Positions 25,728 to 35,447 of a stretch of DNA of 64,000 nucleotides are shown one piece after another (the stretch's first letter is position 1; each line of letters opens with the position of its first letter). The DNA lies in assembly GCF_018141425.1 (NCBI RefSeq), contig NZ_CP058561.1, positions 2,232,001 to 2,296,000 on the forward strand. The letters are read 5' to 3'. Both the position numbers and the translations under genes were made by a program. Origin of the DNA: Vallitalea guaymasensis. GTDB lineage: Bacteria > Bacillota > Clostridia > Lachnospirales > Vallitaleaceae. A model generated the notes under the pieces. It had not been told where the DNA came from. It made no database searches and worked only from the letters and a program-made list of their open reading frames with translations.

Positions 25728-27464
25728 TCAACAGCTCTTACTAACAATAACGAATCCCCAAGGCTCTACCATTTTGCAATCTTCATTACTAGATAAATCA
25801 ATATTATAATTGGTATCGCCAATAACATTATCTATAGCTATACTCTCTTCACTACGATTAAGTATTACATAAGTTTCTTCATCATCATGGCATCTCTTAA
25901 ATGCGTATACTCCACTATTTCTTTCTGCCATGATTGTTTTATAATCACCATATTTCAGTGTATCCTTGTTACGTCTTAACTTAATGATATCCTGATAGAA
26001 GCTGTATATCTCTGCTCCTTCTTCTTTATCCCAGCTCATTGGTCTTCTATACTCATGTTCTTTTATACCAACTAGACCTTTCTCGTCACCATAAAATACC
26101 ATAGGTACACCTAAAAATGTCATTTGGAATATTACAGACAATTTAAATCGTTTCATATCTTCCTGACATATAGATAAAAATCTAGGTACATCATGGCTAT
26201 CTAGTAGATTCAACTGTCCATGAACTATATTCTTATTATAACGCATGAGCATGGCTGTCACTCTACTATCAAATCCATAACTGTCTAATGTATCAACTGC
26301 AAAGAAATCTCGGCAATTTTTACGCATATCATAATTCATGGAAGAATCGAATTGATCTCCTAACAACCAATGCTGAGCAGACTCCCATACTTCACCTATG
26401 ATAAAACAGTCTGGGTTAATTGATTTGGCAGTCTTACGGAATTCACGCCAGAAAGTATCATCTACCTCACTGGCTACATCTAGTCGCCATCCATCAATCC
26501 CATAACTCTCAGTCCAATACTTACACACATCTAAGAAATACTCGATTACCTCTTCATTAGATGTATTCATCTTAGGCATTTTACGCTCATAAGCAAAACA
26601 ATCATATGTAGGTATGTCTTCTTGGCTATCCGGATATTCCACAGGGTATTTCAATCCATAAAACCAATCTTTATACTTAGAAGCTTCTCCTTTTTCCAAT
26701 ACATCTTCAAATGCAAAGAAATGCCAGCCACAATGATTGAATACTCCATCAATGATTACTCGTATATCGTTGTCATGACAAGCATCAACTAATTCCTTAA
26801 AATCTTCATTGGTACCAAAACATGGATCAATGTTATAGTAACCGATCAAGTCATATTTGTGCCACTCTCCAGCCACAAAGATTGGATTCATATAAATACA
26901 ATTAACACCCAAATCTAAGAAATAAGGTATATTCTCCTTTATTCCTTTCAAAGTTCCTCCACGCATACTATAGGTAGTATGATGTGAAAACTTGGCTTCA
27001 CCTTTTTTATTACTAATATACCCTTTAGCAGTAGCAAAACTATCAGGAAATATATTATAGACTACTGCATCTTGTACCCATGATGGAATAGTTGCAATAT
27101 CCTCTCTTCTATTAAAAGGTAACTGATAGAATTCTGAACGCTCTATTGGCAGGGTATTCATGAACATATCATAATAATAATACTTACTTTCTACTCCATC
27201 ACTTAATTCAAAATAGTAACATATACGTGTATATGGTGAGTGTAGAACAACTTCATAATAATCGTATAATTCATCTTGTGCAACTACCTTCATGGGTTCA
27301 CTGTTAAAAATAACTGGATTTACACGGCAAGCTCTATCCCCATAGTGTAGTATGCAACTTTTTATATCATCCCTTGCTGTCCGTATTCTAAATACGACAT
27401 TCTCTTCATCTATGCCATGAGCATAATTAGAAAGGGGTATATGCAATACTGCTTCATAATTCAT
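25728..27464 (-). CDS. Intracellular GH13 alpha-glycosidase (neopullulanase/cyclomaltodextrinase type)
   Basis: 578 aa with no signal peptide. N-terminal CBM34-like domain (1-120), then the (beta/alpha)8 barrel: FPDSFATAKG, IIDGVFNHCGWHF (region I), GWRLDVASEVD with nucleophile Asp329, IIGEVWES with acid/base Glu358, and LLDSHDVPRF with Asp425. Length and CBM34 fit cyclodextrin/maltodextrin-hydrolysing enzymes. Last gene of the operon after the importer, so it should cut imported maltodextrins or cyclodextrins in the cytoplasm. GAGGAGG precedes the ATG. Confidence 0.92.
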   Translation of the reverse strand: MNYEAVLHIPLSNYAHGIDEENVVFRIRTARDDIKSCILHYGDRACRVNPVIFNSEPMKVVAQDELYDYYEVVLHSPYTRICYYFELSDGVESKYYYYDMFMNTLPIERSEFYQLPFNRREDIATIPSWVQDAVVYNIFPDSFATAKGYISNKKGEAKFSHHTTYSMRGGTLKGIKENIPYFLDLGVNCIYMNPIFVAGEWHKYDLIGYYNIDPCFGTNEDFKELVDACHDNDIRVIIDGVFNHCGWHFFAFEDVLEKGEASKYKDWFYGLKYPVEYPDSQEDIPTYDCFAYERKMPKMNTSNEEVIEYFLDVCKYWTESYGIDGWRLDVASEVDDTFWREFRKTAKSINPDCFIIGEVWESAQHWLLGDQFDSSMNYDMRKNCRDFFAVDTLDSYGFDSRVTAMLMRYNKNIVHGQLNLLDSHDVPRFLSICQEDMKRFKLSVIFQMTFLGVPMVFYGDEKGLVGIKEHEYRRPMSWDKEEGAEIYSFYQDIIKLRRNKDTLKYGDYKTIMAERNSGVYAFKRCHDDEETYVILNRSEESIAIDNVIGDTNYNIDLSSNEDCKMVEPWGFVIVSKSC

Positions 27465-27496
27465 CTGTATCCTCCTCTATAAATATTACTGAAAAA

Positions 27497-28339
27497 TTAT
27501 CCTTTTACACCACCTGCTGTAAGTCCAGAAACCATATTTCTCTGTATTACCAGAAAAATAATTAGTATAGGAATAGCTGTTAATAGTGATGCAGCCGAGA
27601 AAATAGGCCAATTACGTGTATACTGGGTTGCTTGAAGAGCATATAATCCAGCAGCTAAAGTATATTTTTCTGCACCTGTCATAAAAGTAACTGCGAATAT
27701 GTATTCATTCCATACAAAGATAATAATCATAACCGCTGTAACTATAATTGATGGCTTAGCTAATGGCAGAATCAACTTAGTTACCAGCTGAAAATCATTA
27801 GCTCCGTCTATTTTACCCGCTTCTTCAATCTCTATAGGTATCGTATCAAAATAACCTTTCATGTTCCAAAGACCAAATATAGCCATGGTTCCCACATATA
27901 TCAAGATCAATCCAAGATAAGAATTCACTAATTTCATAGGCATCAATATACGGTATATGGCAAACATGGATAAGATTGATGGAAAGGCATTAAGTATAAT
28001 CAATATATACAAAATAGTTTTCCTTCCAATGAATCTAAATCTGGAAAAAGCATAGGCAGCTGGTATAGCTACCGCTAATGATATAGTAACTGTAGCCACA
28101 ACCAATATTAATGTGTTTTTCAACCATAAGAGATATGGCTTGTTAAATAACACTGCTTTATAATTATCAAGTGTAAACTCCTTAGGTACAAAAGAAAAAG
28201 ATCCACTCAATATATTGTTAGTACCATTCAGGGATACAGATAAAGTGTAAAGAATAGGTACAATGCATAATAGGCATGCAACAATAAAAAATAGATTGAG
28301 CAAACTCATCTTGATTCTATGTTTTGTTCTTCTATGCAT
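27497..28339 (-). CDS. Maltodextrin-type ABC importer permease (MalG-like)
   Basis: 280 aa, six membrane helices. EAA loop EEAGKIDGANDFQLVTKLILP (about 165-185) is the ATPase contact of this class. N-terminal hydrophobic helix LNLFFIVACLLCIVPILYTLS and the typical C-terminal GLTAGGVKG. Its ATG overlaps the preceding permease gene by eight bases (coupled translation). No ATPase gene is in the operon; a shared MsmK-type ATPase elsewhere is likely. Confidence 0.92.
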   Translation of the reverse strand: MHRRTKHRIKMSLLNLFFIVACLLCIVPILYTLSVSLNGTNNILSGSFSFVPKEFTLDNYKAVLFNKPYLLWLKNTLILVVATVTISLAVAIPAAYAFSRFRFIGRKTILYILIILNAFPSILSMFAIYRILMPMKLVNSYLGLILIYVGTMAIFGLWNMKGYFDTIPIEIEEAGKIDGANDFQLVTKLILPLAKPSIIVTAVMIIIFVWNEYIFAVTFMTGAEKYTLAAGLYALQATQYTRNWPIFSAASLLTAIPILIIFLVIQRNMVSGLTAGGVKG

Positions 28340-29234
28340 CTACATCTCCTCCTTTTAATCTGCCTCGAATGGTCAACGAGAATATAATCAATATCATAAA
28401 TATAATTATGGATATTGCTGAACTGTACCCATAATTGTTGGTAACAAAAGCTTTTTCATATGTATAAGTAATGATTGTATGAATATCCGCTCCTGTCTTA
28501 GAACCTTGTTGCTGTGTTAGCAGATAGATAATATCAAACTGCTTGAAAGTAGTAAATATAGTAATAACAACCGCTGGTGCAATAATAGGTCTTAACAGGG
28601 GTATTGTAATTTTTCTTGCCTTGCTGAAATAACCTGCACCCTCAATTGTTGCGCTTTCGTAGTATGCTTTATCAATACTTTGTAATGCTCCATCTATAAT
28701 CATAATCATAAAAGGTAATGCCAACCACAGATTAACCATAACCGAAGAAGCAAAAGCTATATTATTACTGTTTAACCAGTGTACATTAGCAAAACCCAGC
28801 TTATTAAGCCAATGATTCAATAACCCGAATTCTGTATTAAACATTCCCATTTTCCATAAAAGAATAGATATGTACCCAGGCATTGCCCAAGGAAACATAA
28901 GTATGGTCTTGTACAACCCTTTTAATCTAAGACCTTCCACATTCAATAAACTTGCTATAATAAAAGCTATAACCATCTGTAATACCATGTTGACAATAGT
29001 CCATATAATCGTTCTACCAAAAGCAGTAAGGAATCCTGTATCTAGTACAAATAATGCTTTCATATAATTCTGAAATCCAATTACTTGAAAATCAAACCAA
29101 TGATATACATTCATATTGGTAAGAGAGATATATCCAGTATAGAGGATAGGAAAAACAATCATAAGACCTATTAATGCCAAACCAGGAAAAGAATATATAT
29201 ATGGAATAATCTTCTTGTAACCTCTTTTTTTCAT
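28332..29234 (-). CDS. Maltodextrin-type ABC importer permease (MalF-like)
   Basis: 300 aa with six membrane helices; YSFPGLALIGLMIVFPILYTG at the start and the EAA loop YESATIEGAGYFSKARKITI. Pairs with the following permease to form the translocation pore for maltodextrin. A strong hairpin separates it from the binding-protein gene upstream. GCAGGTG precedes the ATG. Confidence 0.92.
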   Translation of the reverse strand: MKKRGYKKIIPYIYSFPGLALIGLMIVFPILYTGYISLTNMNVYHWFDFQVIGFQNYMKALFVLDTGFLTAFGRTIIWTIVNMVLQMVIAFIIASLLNVEGLRLKGLYKTILMFPWAMPGYISILLWKMGMFNTEFGLLNHWLNKLGFANVHWLNSNNIAFASSVMVNLWLALPFMIMIIDGALQSIDKAYYESATIEGAGYFSKARKITIPLLRPIIAPAVVITIFTTFKQFDIIYLLTQQQGSKTGADIHTIITYTYEKAFVTNNYGYSSAISIIIFMILIIFSLTIRGRLKGGDVDA

Positions 29235-29275
29235 TTCTGCACACCTGCCTTAATGTCACTTATACTCATATTGGT

Positions 29276-29303
29276 ATACAGAAGGGGGATACCCCTTCTG
29301 TAT
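29276..29303 (-). terminator. Intercistronic hairpin after the binding-protein gene
   Basis: ATACAGAAGGGG (29276-29287) and CCCCTTCTGTAT (29292-29303), a perfect 12-bp stem with a 4-base loop, four bases after the binding-protein stop. On the minus strand no T-run follows, so it likely protects or attenuates rather than ends the transcript, giving more binding protein than permease. Confidence 0.7.
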
Positions 29304-29306
29304 TAT

Positions 29307-30569
29307 TTATTTCATAGCTTCAATCTGTTCCAGTGCTTTTTTCTGAGCTTCATCTGAAGCTGTCACAGGATCTGCATCCCCTTTATTTACACTTGATAAT
29401 AGATTCTCAGTTATAGCCCACATAACATCCATTTCTGGTACGTTAGGCATTGGTACTGCTGTTGCAGAAGCTTTTTTAAGTGTCATGACGATCTCATTAC
29501 TCTTGACTGCATCATCCTCATAACAGTTATTGTTTACTGGTGCTGAACCAATAGCTTTTGCTAAGTTGATACCTATATCAGGTTTAGATAACTGTTCTAG
29601 AACTTTCGCTACTGCTTCCTTCTTGCTTTCTGCTCCTTTTAATACACATATACCTTGGATACCAGCAAATGGACTGATAGCTTTTAATGTTTCATTTACA
29701 ACAGGCATAGGAGCTATACCAATATCAATTCCATTCTCTACTAGGTCTGGAATTAACCATGGTCCACCAATAGTAGAATGAGCCTTACCTTCTTTGAATA
29801 ATGTAGTCATGGTATTATAATCACCATCTATTGGCATATATTTTACAAATTGTTTATGATATTTGATAGCATCTTTTGTTTCTTTAAGATCAAGACCTGG
29901 TTCAGCTTTATCGTTGATAACGAATCCATCATAAGCATGAATCCATCCTACAGTAAAATAAGCTGTACTATGCTGCTCAACAAATCCATAATTACCATCT
30001 TTTGTATTAACTTCCATATAAGCCAATAAATCATCAGTTGTTCTTGGAGCCTCTTTCATAAGAGCTTTGTTATACATGAACAACAAAGATTCAAAGTAAA
30101 TAGGTAATTGATAGATTTGATCTTTATAAGTAGCTGCGCTGACAGTCATAGGTATAAAATCATCAAATGTTGATTCAGGAATGAAGTTGGTAATAGGTGA
30201 TAAAATACCCATTTCAGCAAATATTCCTATCTTGTCATGTGCAAAGAAATACATATCAGGTGCACTACTTGGATCATTTCCAACAAGTTTTAGAGTCTCT
30301 GTCAACTTTTCTTTTCTTTCAACAGATACAACTATCTCTGGAGCCAATTTATCAAGTTCTTTTTGAAGTTCTTCAGCTATGGCCTCTTGTGTTTCGTACC
30401 AGATTTTAATATGTGTTGGTTCTTTAGCTTCTTCTTTCTTATCCCCCGAAGTGTTCTCACTTTCTAAATTTGTAGTAGTATCTTTGTCTTCCTCTTTTTT
30501 CTTGCCACAACCTACAATAGTACTCATGCATAGAGTGGCAATCAGTAAGATAGCTAATAATTTTTTCAT
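29307..30569 (-). CDS. Maltodextrin-type ABC solute-binding lipoprotein
   Basis: 420 aa from the ATG at 30569, seven bases after GGGAGG; an ATG 15 bases upstream lies over the ribosome site. Lipoprotein signal MKKLLAILLIATLCMSTIVGC, then a Lys/Glu-rich linker, then the cluster-B/MalE-type fold: THIKIWYETQEA, PDMYFFAHDKIG, YQLPIYFESLLFMYNK, GPWLIPDLVENGIDIGIAPMP and SPFAGIQGICVLK. Captures maltodextrins or cyclodextrins outside the membrane and delivers them to the two permeases. Confidence 0.92.
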   Translation of the reverse strand: MKKLLAILLIATLCMSTIVGCGKKKEEDKDTTTNLESENTSGDKKEEAKEPTHIKIWYETQEAIAEELQKELDKLAPEIVVSVERKEKLTETLKLVGNDPSSAPDMYFFAHDKIGIFAEMGILSPITNFIPESTFDDFIPMTVSAATYKDQIYQLPIYFESLLFMYNKALMKEAPRTTDDLLAYMEVNTKDGNYGFVEQHSTAYFTVGWIHAYDGFVINDKAEPGLDLKETKDAIKYHKQFVKYMPIDGDYNTMTTLFKEGKAHSTIGGPWLIPDLVENGIDIGIAPMPVVNETLKAISPFAGIQGICVLKGAESKKEAVAKVLEQLSKPDIGINLAKAIGSAPVNNNCYEDDAVKSNEIVMTLKKASATAVPMPNVPEMDVMWAITENLLSSVNKGDADPVTASDEAQKKALEQIEAMK

Positions 30570-30595
30570 GTTAATGCCTCCCATTTTGTGATTGT

Positions 30596-30628
30596 AAGCA
30601 TTTCACTATGGCTTCTAGTGAAATGCTT
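30596..30628 (-). terminator. Intercistronic hairpin between amylase and binding-protein genes
   Basis: AAGCATTTCACTA (30596-30608) and TAGTGAAATGCTT (30616-30628), 13 bp perfect with a 7-base loop. It sits between the amylase stop and the binding-protein ribosome site. No T-run; processing or attenuation site is more likely than full termination. Confidence 0.65.
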
Positions 30629-30652
30629 TAATTTACATGCTTTCTTTATTAC

Positions 30653-32902
30653 CTAGTTCCAATTATAAACAGGTGTTTCAGATGTACCGTTAATATCGGA
30701 TGTAGAAGTAAATACTCTGTTAGACCCTGATTCCCAAGTTACATTACCATTGGCATCTTTTTTAATGAATTTGAATTCAAAAGAAGTATTGGCTGGTACA
30801 CTAACTGGTAAGAACCATTGTGGATAGTTAGGATTCATCATAGCTTCTGTACACTTGTTGGTATCCCAATTACCTAGCTCTGGAATACTACCTACAACAT
30901 GAATTGTATCACCAAAACCAGTATTGGCATTCACACGGAATATAGTCTGTACTTGGTCACCAGATAAAACTGTATATCCAAAAGTATTACTTGTACTTCC
31001 ATTATTTGTAACTGTAATATTAACTTCACCAGCAGCTACATTAGGTACTATAGCTTCTATATAATTTGCTGTATTTGAAACAACTGATGCACTTACATTA
31101 TCAAATTTCACATCAACGTTTCCATCTAAGTTATTTCCATAGATATAAACTTTGTTTCCTGCACGCCCCATAGTTGACATAACATTACCGATCTTAGGTC
31201 CGTTATTGTTAGGATTATAAGACCATACACCTGCATATCCTCCTGGTAACGTACCTACATACACTTTACCACCATTTGAAACTACGATTCCGCAGGCTTT
31301 CATTATGCCATTAAGTTCATCATTATAATTACCATCTGCAAAACCAGTAGTTACATTAGTATTAACTGCCACTGAATTGTCAGGCTGACGATTTATAGCT
31401 ATTAATACTTCTTTATCAAAGAACTTACGTGTCATAACTAATACATCATTATTTGAATAAAGTATTTGTGTTGTTCCATAAGCCAATGCATCATTTTCTT
31501 GTCTTAGGTCTGACATGTTCTTGATGATGTTATAAGCATCTGTAGATGTATTGAAACTTGAATCTACTTCCATGAACATTCTTCCCCCAACATCACTATT
31601 TGTGTTAGGTGTCATATACTGTTCTGTACCATAGTAGATATTAGGAGTTCCTCTTGATGTAAGAAGCGCTACCAATGCTGCATTGTAAACTTCTCTACGT
31701 GCTTGATAATAACCGAATCTAGTTACATCATGATTATCAAGGAAAGTAACTGTTTGATTTTCATAAGTGTAATCACTAGTTGTATAACATAACATATTAC
31801 CAAAATCAGCCATGCTGGTACTGAAATCTCCAAATGTACTAGTTATACATCTAAAAAACTCAAAGTCAAGGTTATTGACACCAGTTCTATCTGGGAATGA
31901 TTGATACTCATCATATTTTGGATCAGGTCTACCAATGAAGAATTCTCCAAAGTGTGTCAAAGGTCCGTTACTCTTACTGTCAATACTATCTTTTAGACCT
32001 TTTACAAATGCAGGATTCATATGTAAAGTCGCATCATGTCTAAGTCCATCAATTCCTTTATCAACCCAGAATTGAGCTGCTTTTTCTAAGTACTCTACTA
32101 CAACACCATTTTCTTGAGAATAATCAGCTAATGAACCTAACTCTTTATGTCTGAAACCAAATGATGATGTATCTCCACCTCTGTCTCCTAGACCATGGAA
32201 AAATCCTTGTGTATCATTATGTGGGTCTGCCAATAGATTCTCTAATTGACCGTCACCATTAAGATCCACTGGTTCTCCATTAGCATCAAATACGTAATTA
32301 CCATTAGAATCCTTATCAGGTTCATATAGTTTTCCATCTTCAGGGCTGAAATTATCTGTTGGATTCAACCAACGACTACTATGATTTGTTACAAAATCAA
32401 TTACAAGTTTGATTCCATTAGCATGTAGGGCATCTCTTAATTGTTCAAACTTCTTCATTGATCCAAAGTGTTTATTAGTTGCAAAATAGTTTCTTACATG
32501 ATAACCGTGGAAACTAGTCCATATATCTTGACTTCCACCTGGTTGATAGTCAATAATAGGTGTGTCACGATTTTCATAAGGTGCACTAATCCAAACTGCA
32601 GTTACACCCATACCTTTTAAATAAGGTATTTTATCAATTATTCCTTGAAAGTCTCCCCCTTGATAGAGCTTTAAGTCATCTCCATCACCTTTATTATCGT
32701 TATTACTATCATCAAATAGCTGAGCTGATGATGGTACATTATTTGATGGGTCACCATCTGCAAAACGGTCAGTAATAATCTGATATACCACATCCTTAGG
32801 TGTAACAGGTCCAAGTGCCGAAGTACTAGCACTAACTGGAACATTCAACTGACAAACTACACACATCATAACCATGAAAAAAGCTACTATTTTCTTCTTC
32901 AT
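30653..32902 (-). CDS. Secreted CGTase-like alpha-amylase (GH13 + TIG + CBM20)
   Basis: 749 aa. Signal peptide 1-26 (MKKKIVAFFMVMMCVV...VSAS). GH13 A/B domains begin DVVYQIITDRFADGDPSNN; catalytic Asp290 (GLRHDATLHM), Glu320 (FGEFF) and Asp392 (FLDNHDVTRF). A C domain is followed by an IPT/TIG domain (~570-645, GPKIGNVMSTMGRAG) and a C-terminal starch-binding CBM20 (~655-749, RVNANTGFGDTIHVVGSIPE, LGNWD). The A-B-C-D-E order and length are those of cyclodextrin glucanotransferases. SLADYSQEN replaces the usual LADLN stretch, so product specificity (cyclodextrin or maltose) cannot be called. First gene of the maltodextrin operon. AGGAGG before ATG. Confidence 0.9.
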   Translation of the reverse strand: MKKKIVAFFMVMMCVVCQLNVPVSASTSALGPVTPKDVVYQIITDRFADGDPSNNVPSSAQLFDDSNNDNKGDGDDLKLYQGGDFQGIIDKIPYLKGMGVTAVWISAPYENRDTPIIDYQPGGSQDIWTSFHGYHVRNYFATNKHFGSMKKFEQLRDALHANGIKLVIDFVTNHSSRWLNPTDNFSPEDGKLYEPDKDSNGNYVFDANGEPVDLNGDGQLENLLADPHNDTQGFFHGLGDRGGDTSSFGFRHKELGSLADYSQENGVVVEYLEKAAQFWVDKGIDGLRHDATLHMNPAFVKGLKDSIDSKSNGPLTHFGEFFIGRPDPKYDEYQSFPDRTGVNNLDFEFFRCITSTFGDFSTSMADFGNMLCYTTSDYTYENQTVTFLDNHDVTRFGYYQARREVYNAALVALLTSRGTPNIYYGTEQYMTPNTNSDVGGRMFMEVDSSFNTSTDAYNIIKNMSDLRQENDALAYGTTQILYSNNDVLVMTRKFFDKEVLIAINRQPDNSVAVNTNVTTGFADGNYNDELNGIMKACGIVVSNGGKVYVGTLPGGYAGVWSYNPNNNGPKIGNVMSTMGRAGNKVYIYGNNLDGNVDVKFDNVSASVVSNTANYIEAIVPNVAAGEVNITVTNNGSTSNTFGYTVLSGDQVQTIFRVNANTGFGDTIHVVGSIPELGNWDTNKCTEAMMNPNYPQWFLPVSVPANTSFEFKFIKKDANGNVTWESGSNRVFTSTSDINGTSETPVYNWN

Positions 32903-33044
32903 TCTAAAATCCTCCTATAAGTTAATGTTATTTACTTATTTATTTGAAACTCTAGTTAAAGCTATACTTGGAGGTCGATTAATTTCTAGAGTTTGAAATA
33001 CGTTAAAACTGGGAATATTTCAAAGACATATTTTTTTACCAATC

Positions 33045-33062
33045 AAGGAAAGTGTTTTCCTT
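33045..33062. promoter_or_regulatory. LacI-type operator candidate O2
   Basis: AAGGAAA-GTGT-TTTCCTT, a palindrome in the divergent region between the amylase and the LacI regulator. Its GGAAA/TTTCC arms match the half-sites overlapping the regulator's own promoter. About 140 bases from the amylase start, so it may control the operon promoter. The leader between also has AAACTCTAG...CTAGAGTTT (32947-32994). Confidence 0.55.
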
Positions 33063-33155
33063 ATCAACTTGAATATTAAATATAGATTAATTGGTAATTT
33101 TACACTAATTATACACTCACATATTATAAATGTCAACAAAATAGCTATATTTAGC

Positions 33156-33208
33156 TTGACTTTTTTAGGAAAACGTTGTACTATTTAAGTATAATGTTTT
33201 CCTAAAAA
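33156..33208 (+). promoter_or_regulatory. Promoter and operator of the LacI regulator
   Basis: TTGACT (33156-33161), 17 bp, TACTAT (33179-33184). A perfect inverted repeat TTTTTAGGAAAAC (33162-33174) / GTTTTCCTAAAAA (33196-33208) has its left arm in the spacer and its right arm just after the start point. This geometry fits autorepression by the gene product. Confidence 0.65.
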
Positions 33209-33225
33209 TAGAAAGGATTGATCTT

Positions 33226-34233
33226 ATGGCAACCATAAAAGATGTGGCACGAGAAGCTGGAGTATCCATCTCAACAGTATCTAAGATTATAAATAAATCC
33301 TCTCCAATATCAGCCGCTACGACAGAGAAGGTTGAAGCTGTCATGAAAAAATTACACTATTATCCTAATACAAGAGCAAGGAATTTTGCTAGACAGGCGA
33401 CAAAGAATATCGTTTATATGATGAAAATTGAAAAGAATGTAGCTTTTACTAATCCCCATTCTTTTGAAATTATGTGTGGAATCCAGGAAGCTCTTGCAAA
33501 AAAAGACTATAACCTGACTCTTGTAAGTTCTAATTCTGAGGAAGATATATCTAAGCTCATTGATAAAATAATCTATCAAAAAAGTGCTGATGGTATCATT
33601 ATTCATGCCTCGGCATTTGACCCTACCATAGAAAGTGTTATAACAAAGTCCAATTTTCCTCATATGCTTATAGGCAAGCCAGATTATAACAGCGCTTTAT
33701 GCTGGGTTGATATTAACAATTATTTATCTGGAGAAATCACAGCAAAACATGTTATTGAATTGGGTTACAACAAGATAGCTTTCATAGGCGGAGCTGAAGA
33801 TGATCAAATATCTGCTCATCGTTTGGAAGGTGCAAGAACCATTATAAATCGCAGTCACGGAACTCTACTTCATAATGAATATACGGATTCTTCCAAGGAG
33901 ATGAGTTTTGAAGTGATGCATAAGATACTCCGAGAGAAAAAGACACCTGATACTGTAATCTGTGCTAATAACAATATAGCCCTTGGTGTAGTAAACGCTA
34001 TTAAATACAATGATTTCAAGATACCTGATGATATATCTGTAATCACTTTTGATGATTATCCTTATTCTCGTATCACTGAGCCTATGTTATCTGTAGTTAA
34101 TATTGATGTTTTTGATATGGGTTATCAGGCTGCTAAGACATTACTAAGAAAGATTAAGAATCCTAATCTTCAGGTTCAGTCTTATTCTACTTTGCCTACG
34201 TTGATTGAAAGAGGCTCCACTGTAAAATCCTAA
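33226..34233 (+). CDS. LacI-family transcriptional regulator of the maltodextrin locus
   Basis: 335 aa. N-terminal HTH ATIKDVAREAGVSISTVSKIIN and hinge YYPNTRARNFARQ, then the periplasmic-binding-like effector domain (KNIVYMMKIEKN, DGIIIHASAFDPT, HVIELGYNKIAFIGG, PDTVICANNNIALGV, DDISVITFDDYPYSRITEP). It is divergent from the amylase operon and flanked by matching palindromes, so it probably represses both in the absence of maltodextrin. The effector is inferred from context. AAAGGA before ATG. Confidence 0.92.
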   Translation: MATIKDVAREAGVSISTVSKIINKSSPISAATTEKVEAVMKKLHYYPNTRARNFARQATKNIVYMMKIEKNVAFTNPHSFEIMCGIQEALAKKDYNLTLVSSNSEEDISKLIDKIIYQKSADGIIIHASAFDPTIESVITKSNFPHMLIGKPDYNSALCWVDINNYLSGEITAKHVIELGYNKIAFIGGAEDDQISAHRLEGARTIINRSHGTLLHNEYTDSSKEMSFEVMHKILREKKTPDTVICANNNIALGVVNAIKYNDFKIPDDISVITFDDYPYSRITEPMLSVVNIDVFDMGYQAAKTLLRKIKNPNLQVQSYSTLPTLIERGSTVKS

Positions 34234-34263
34234 TGTCATTAAGTTAAAAACGCACTTAGAATT

Positions 34264-34295
34264 TCTGCATAGTTAGTTATGCAGAGCTCTTTTTA
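34264..34295 (+). terminator. First terminator after the LacI gene
   Basis: TCTGCATA-GTTAGT-TATGCAGA (34264-34285) followed by GCTCTTTTT. Confidence 0.75.
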
Positions 34296-34302
34296 ATTCT
34301 GA

Positions 34303-34357
34303 AAGTGTAACTAAAAACCATTAAAGCATGGTTTCCAGTTACACTTATTTTTATTTT
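34303..34357 (+). terminator. Second terminator after the LacI gene
   Basis: AAGTGTAACT (34303-34312) pairs with AGTTACACTT (34337-34346), with an inner AACCAT/ATGGTT stem, then ATTTTTATTTT. The remaining ~170 bases to the next gene are AT-rich with no other structure seen. Confidence 0.75.
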
Positions 34358-34529
34358 AAAATATAGGAATTTAATTGTTTTTACTAGGTTCATATAGACT
34401 TAATGACATAAAATATAATCCAATGTAACATAATATACAATGTTTTATTAATTACAGAAATAACTTTAGCAAGAATATATAATATGATTATCACATGCAG
34501 TTTTACAATAAAATAAATGAGGTGATCAA

Positions 34530-35447
34530 ATGGTTAAAAAACCTACTGGCTCATGGGTGGCCATGCCAACACCATTTAAAGCCAACGGTTCAATTGACTA
34601 TTCAGGATTTGAAATCCTGATAGAAAGGCAAATCAGATACGGAACTTCGCAACTATTTATACTGGGTTCTGCCGGTGAAGTTACATTGTTATCCATCGAA
34701 GAGAAAAAGAGTATAGTCAAAGAAGTTATTAAAATGACAAAAAATAAAATACCTGTATACTTCAATGCTTCTGCGGCATCTACAAATCAGAGTGTTGAAT
34801 TTGCAAAATTTTTAGAACATGAAGGTGCAGATGGTGTAATATTTACAGTACCGCCATATCTTCTCATACCTCAAACAGCAGTATATGAGCATTTAAATAC
34901 ATGTATGAGCTCTATTAAAATCCCTTGTGGTATTTACAATAATCCTTCAAGAGTGGGTGTAAATATTGAACCAAAGACCATTGCAAAACTTGCAGCAAAT
35001 AATAGTAATTTTATAGTTGATAAAGAAGCAATGCCAAAAGTTTCACAGTTAGTAAACGTTAAAAGGTTATGTGGTAATCAAGTTAACCTTTTGTGTTGTG
35101 ATTATACAGATTATTCAATAGTTATCCCGACATTAGCAGTAGGAGGTCACGGAACTGCTAACATAGGCGGCAACATTATTCCTGAAGAAGTAGCGACGTT
35201 TTCCAGACCTTGGGATTCTGTTGAAAAAATGAAAGACTGTAGAAATCTTTACTTTAAATATTATCCATTAATAGAAAGCTTGTATCAATTAACAAATCCT
35301 ATAGTTATAAAAGCAGCTCTTAAAATATTAGGTTTGCCAGGAGGACATTTGCGTAAACCATATTTGGAATTTACCGGCCAGAAATACCGTGATCTGGAAA
35401 AACTGATGAATGATCTAGGTGTTATAGACAGATATGGAGTGAGGTAA
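34530..35447 (+). CDS. Dihydrodipicolinate synthase/N-acetylneuraminate lyase family protein
   Basis: 305 aa (beta/alpha)8 class I aldolase. WVAMPTPFKANGSIDYSGFE at the start, LGSAGEVTLLSIEEK (pyruvate-binding GxxGE pattern), PPYLLIPQ, CGIYNNPSRVGVNIEP with the conserved Tyr, and the Schiff-base Lys in FIVDKEAMPK. Its position at the head of a catabolic/transport operon, not near lysine genes, argues for an aldolase or lyase acting on the imported compound. Overlaps the next gene by one base (TAATG). Substrate unknown. Confidence 0.85.
   Translation: MVKKPTGSWVAMPTPFKANGSIDYSGFEILIERQIRYGTSQLFILGSAGEVTLLSIEEKKSIVKEVIKMTKNKIPVYFNASAASTNQSVEFAKFLEHEGADGVIFTVPPYLLIPQTAVYEHLNTCMSSIKIPCGIYNNPSRVGVNIEPKTIAKLAANNSNFIVDKEAMPKVSQLVNVKRLCGNQVNLLCCDYTDYSIVIPTLAVGGHGTANIGGNIIPEEVATFSRPWDSVEKMKDCRNLYFKYYPLIESLYQLTNPIVIKAALKILGLPGGHLRKPYLEFTGQKYRDLEKLMNDLGVIDRYGVR

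Noticed and set aside
34530-35447. Calling the DHDPS-family gene dapA (lysine biosynthesis)
   Set aside because: It sits in a transport and degradation operon and not with lysine genes; the family includes many lyases, so only the family was given.
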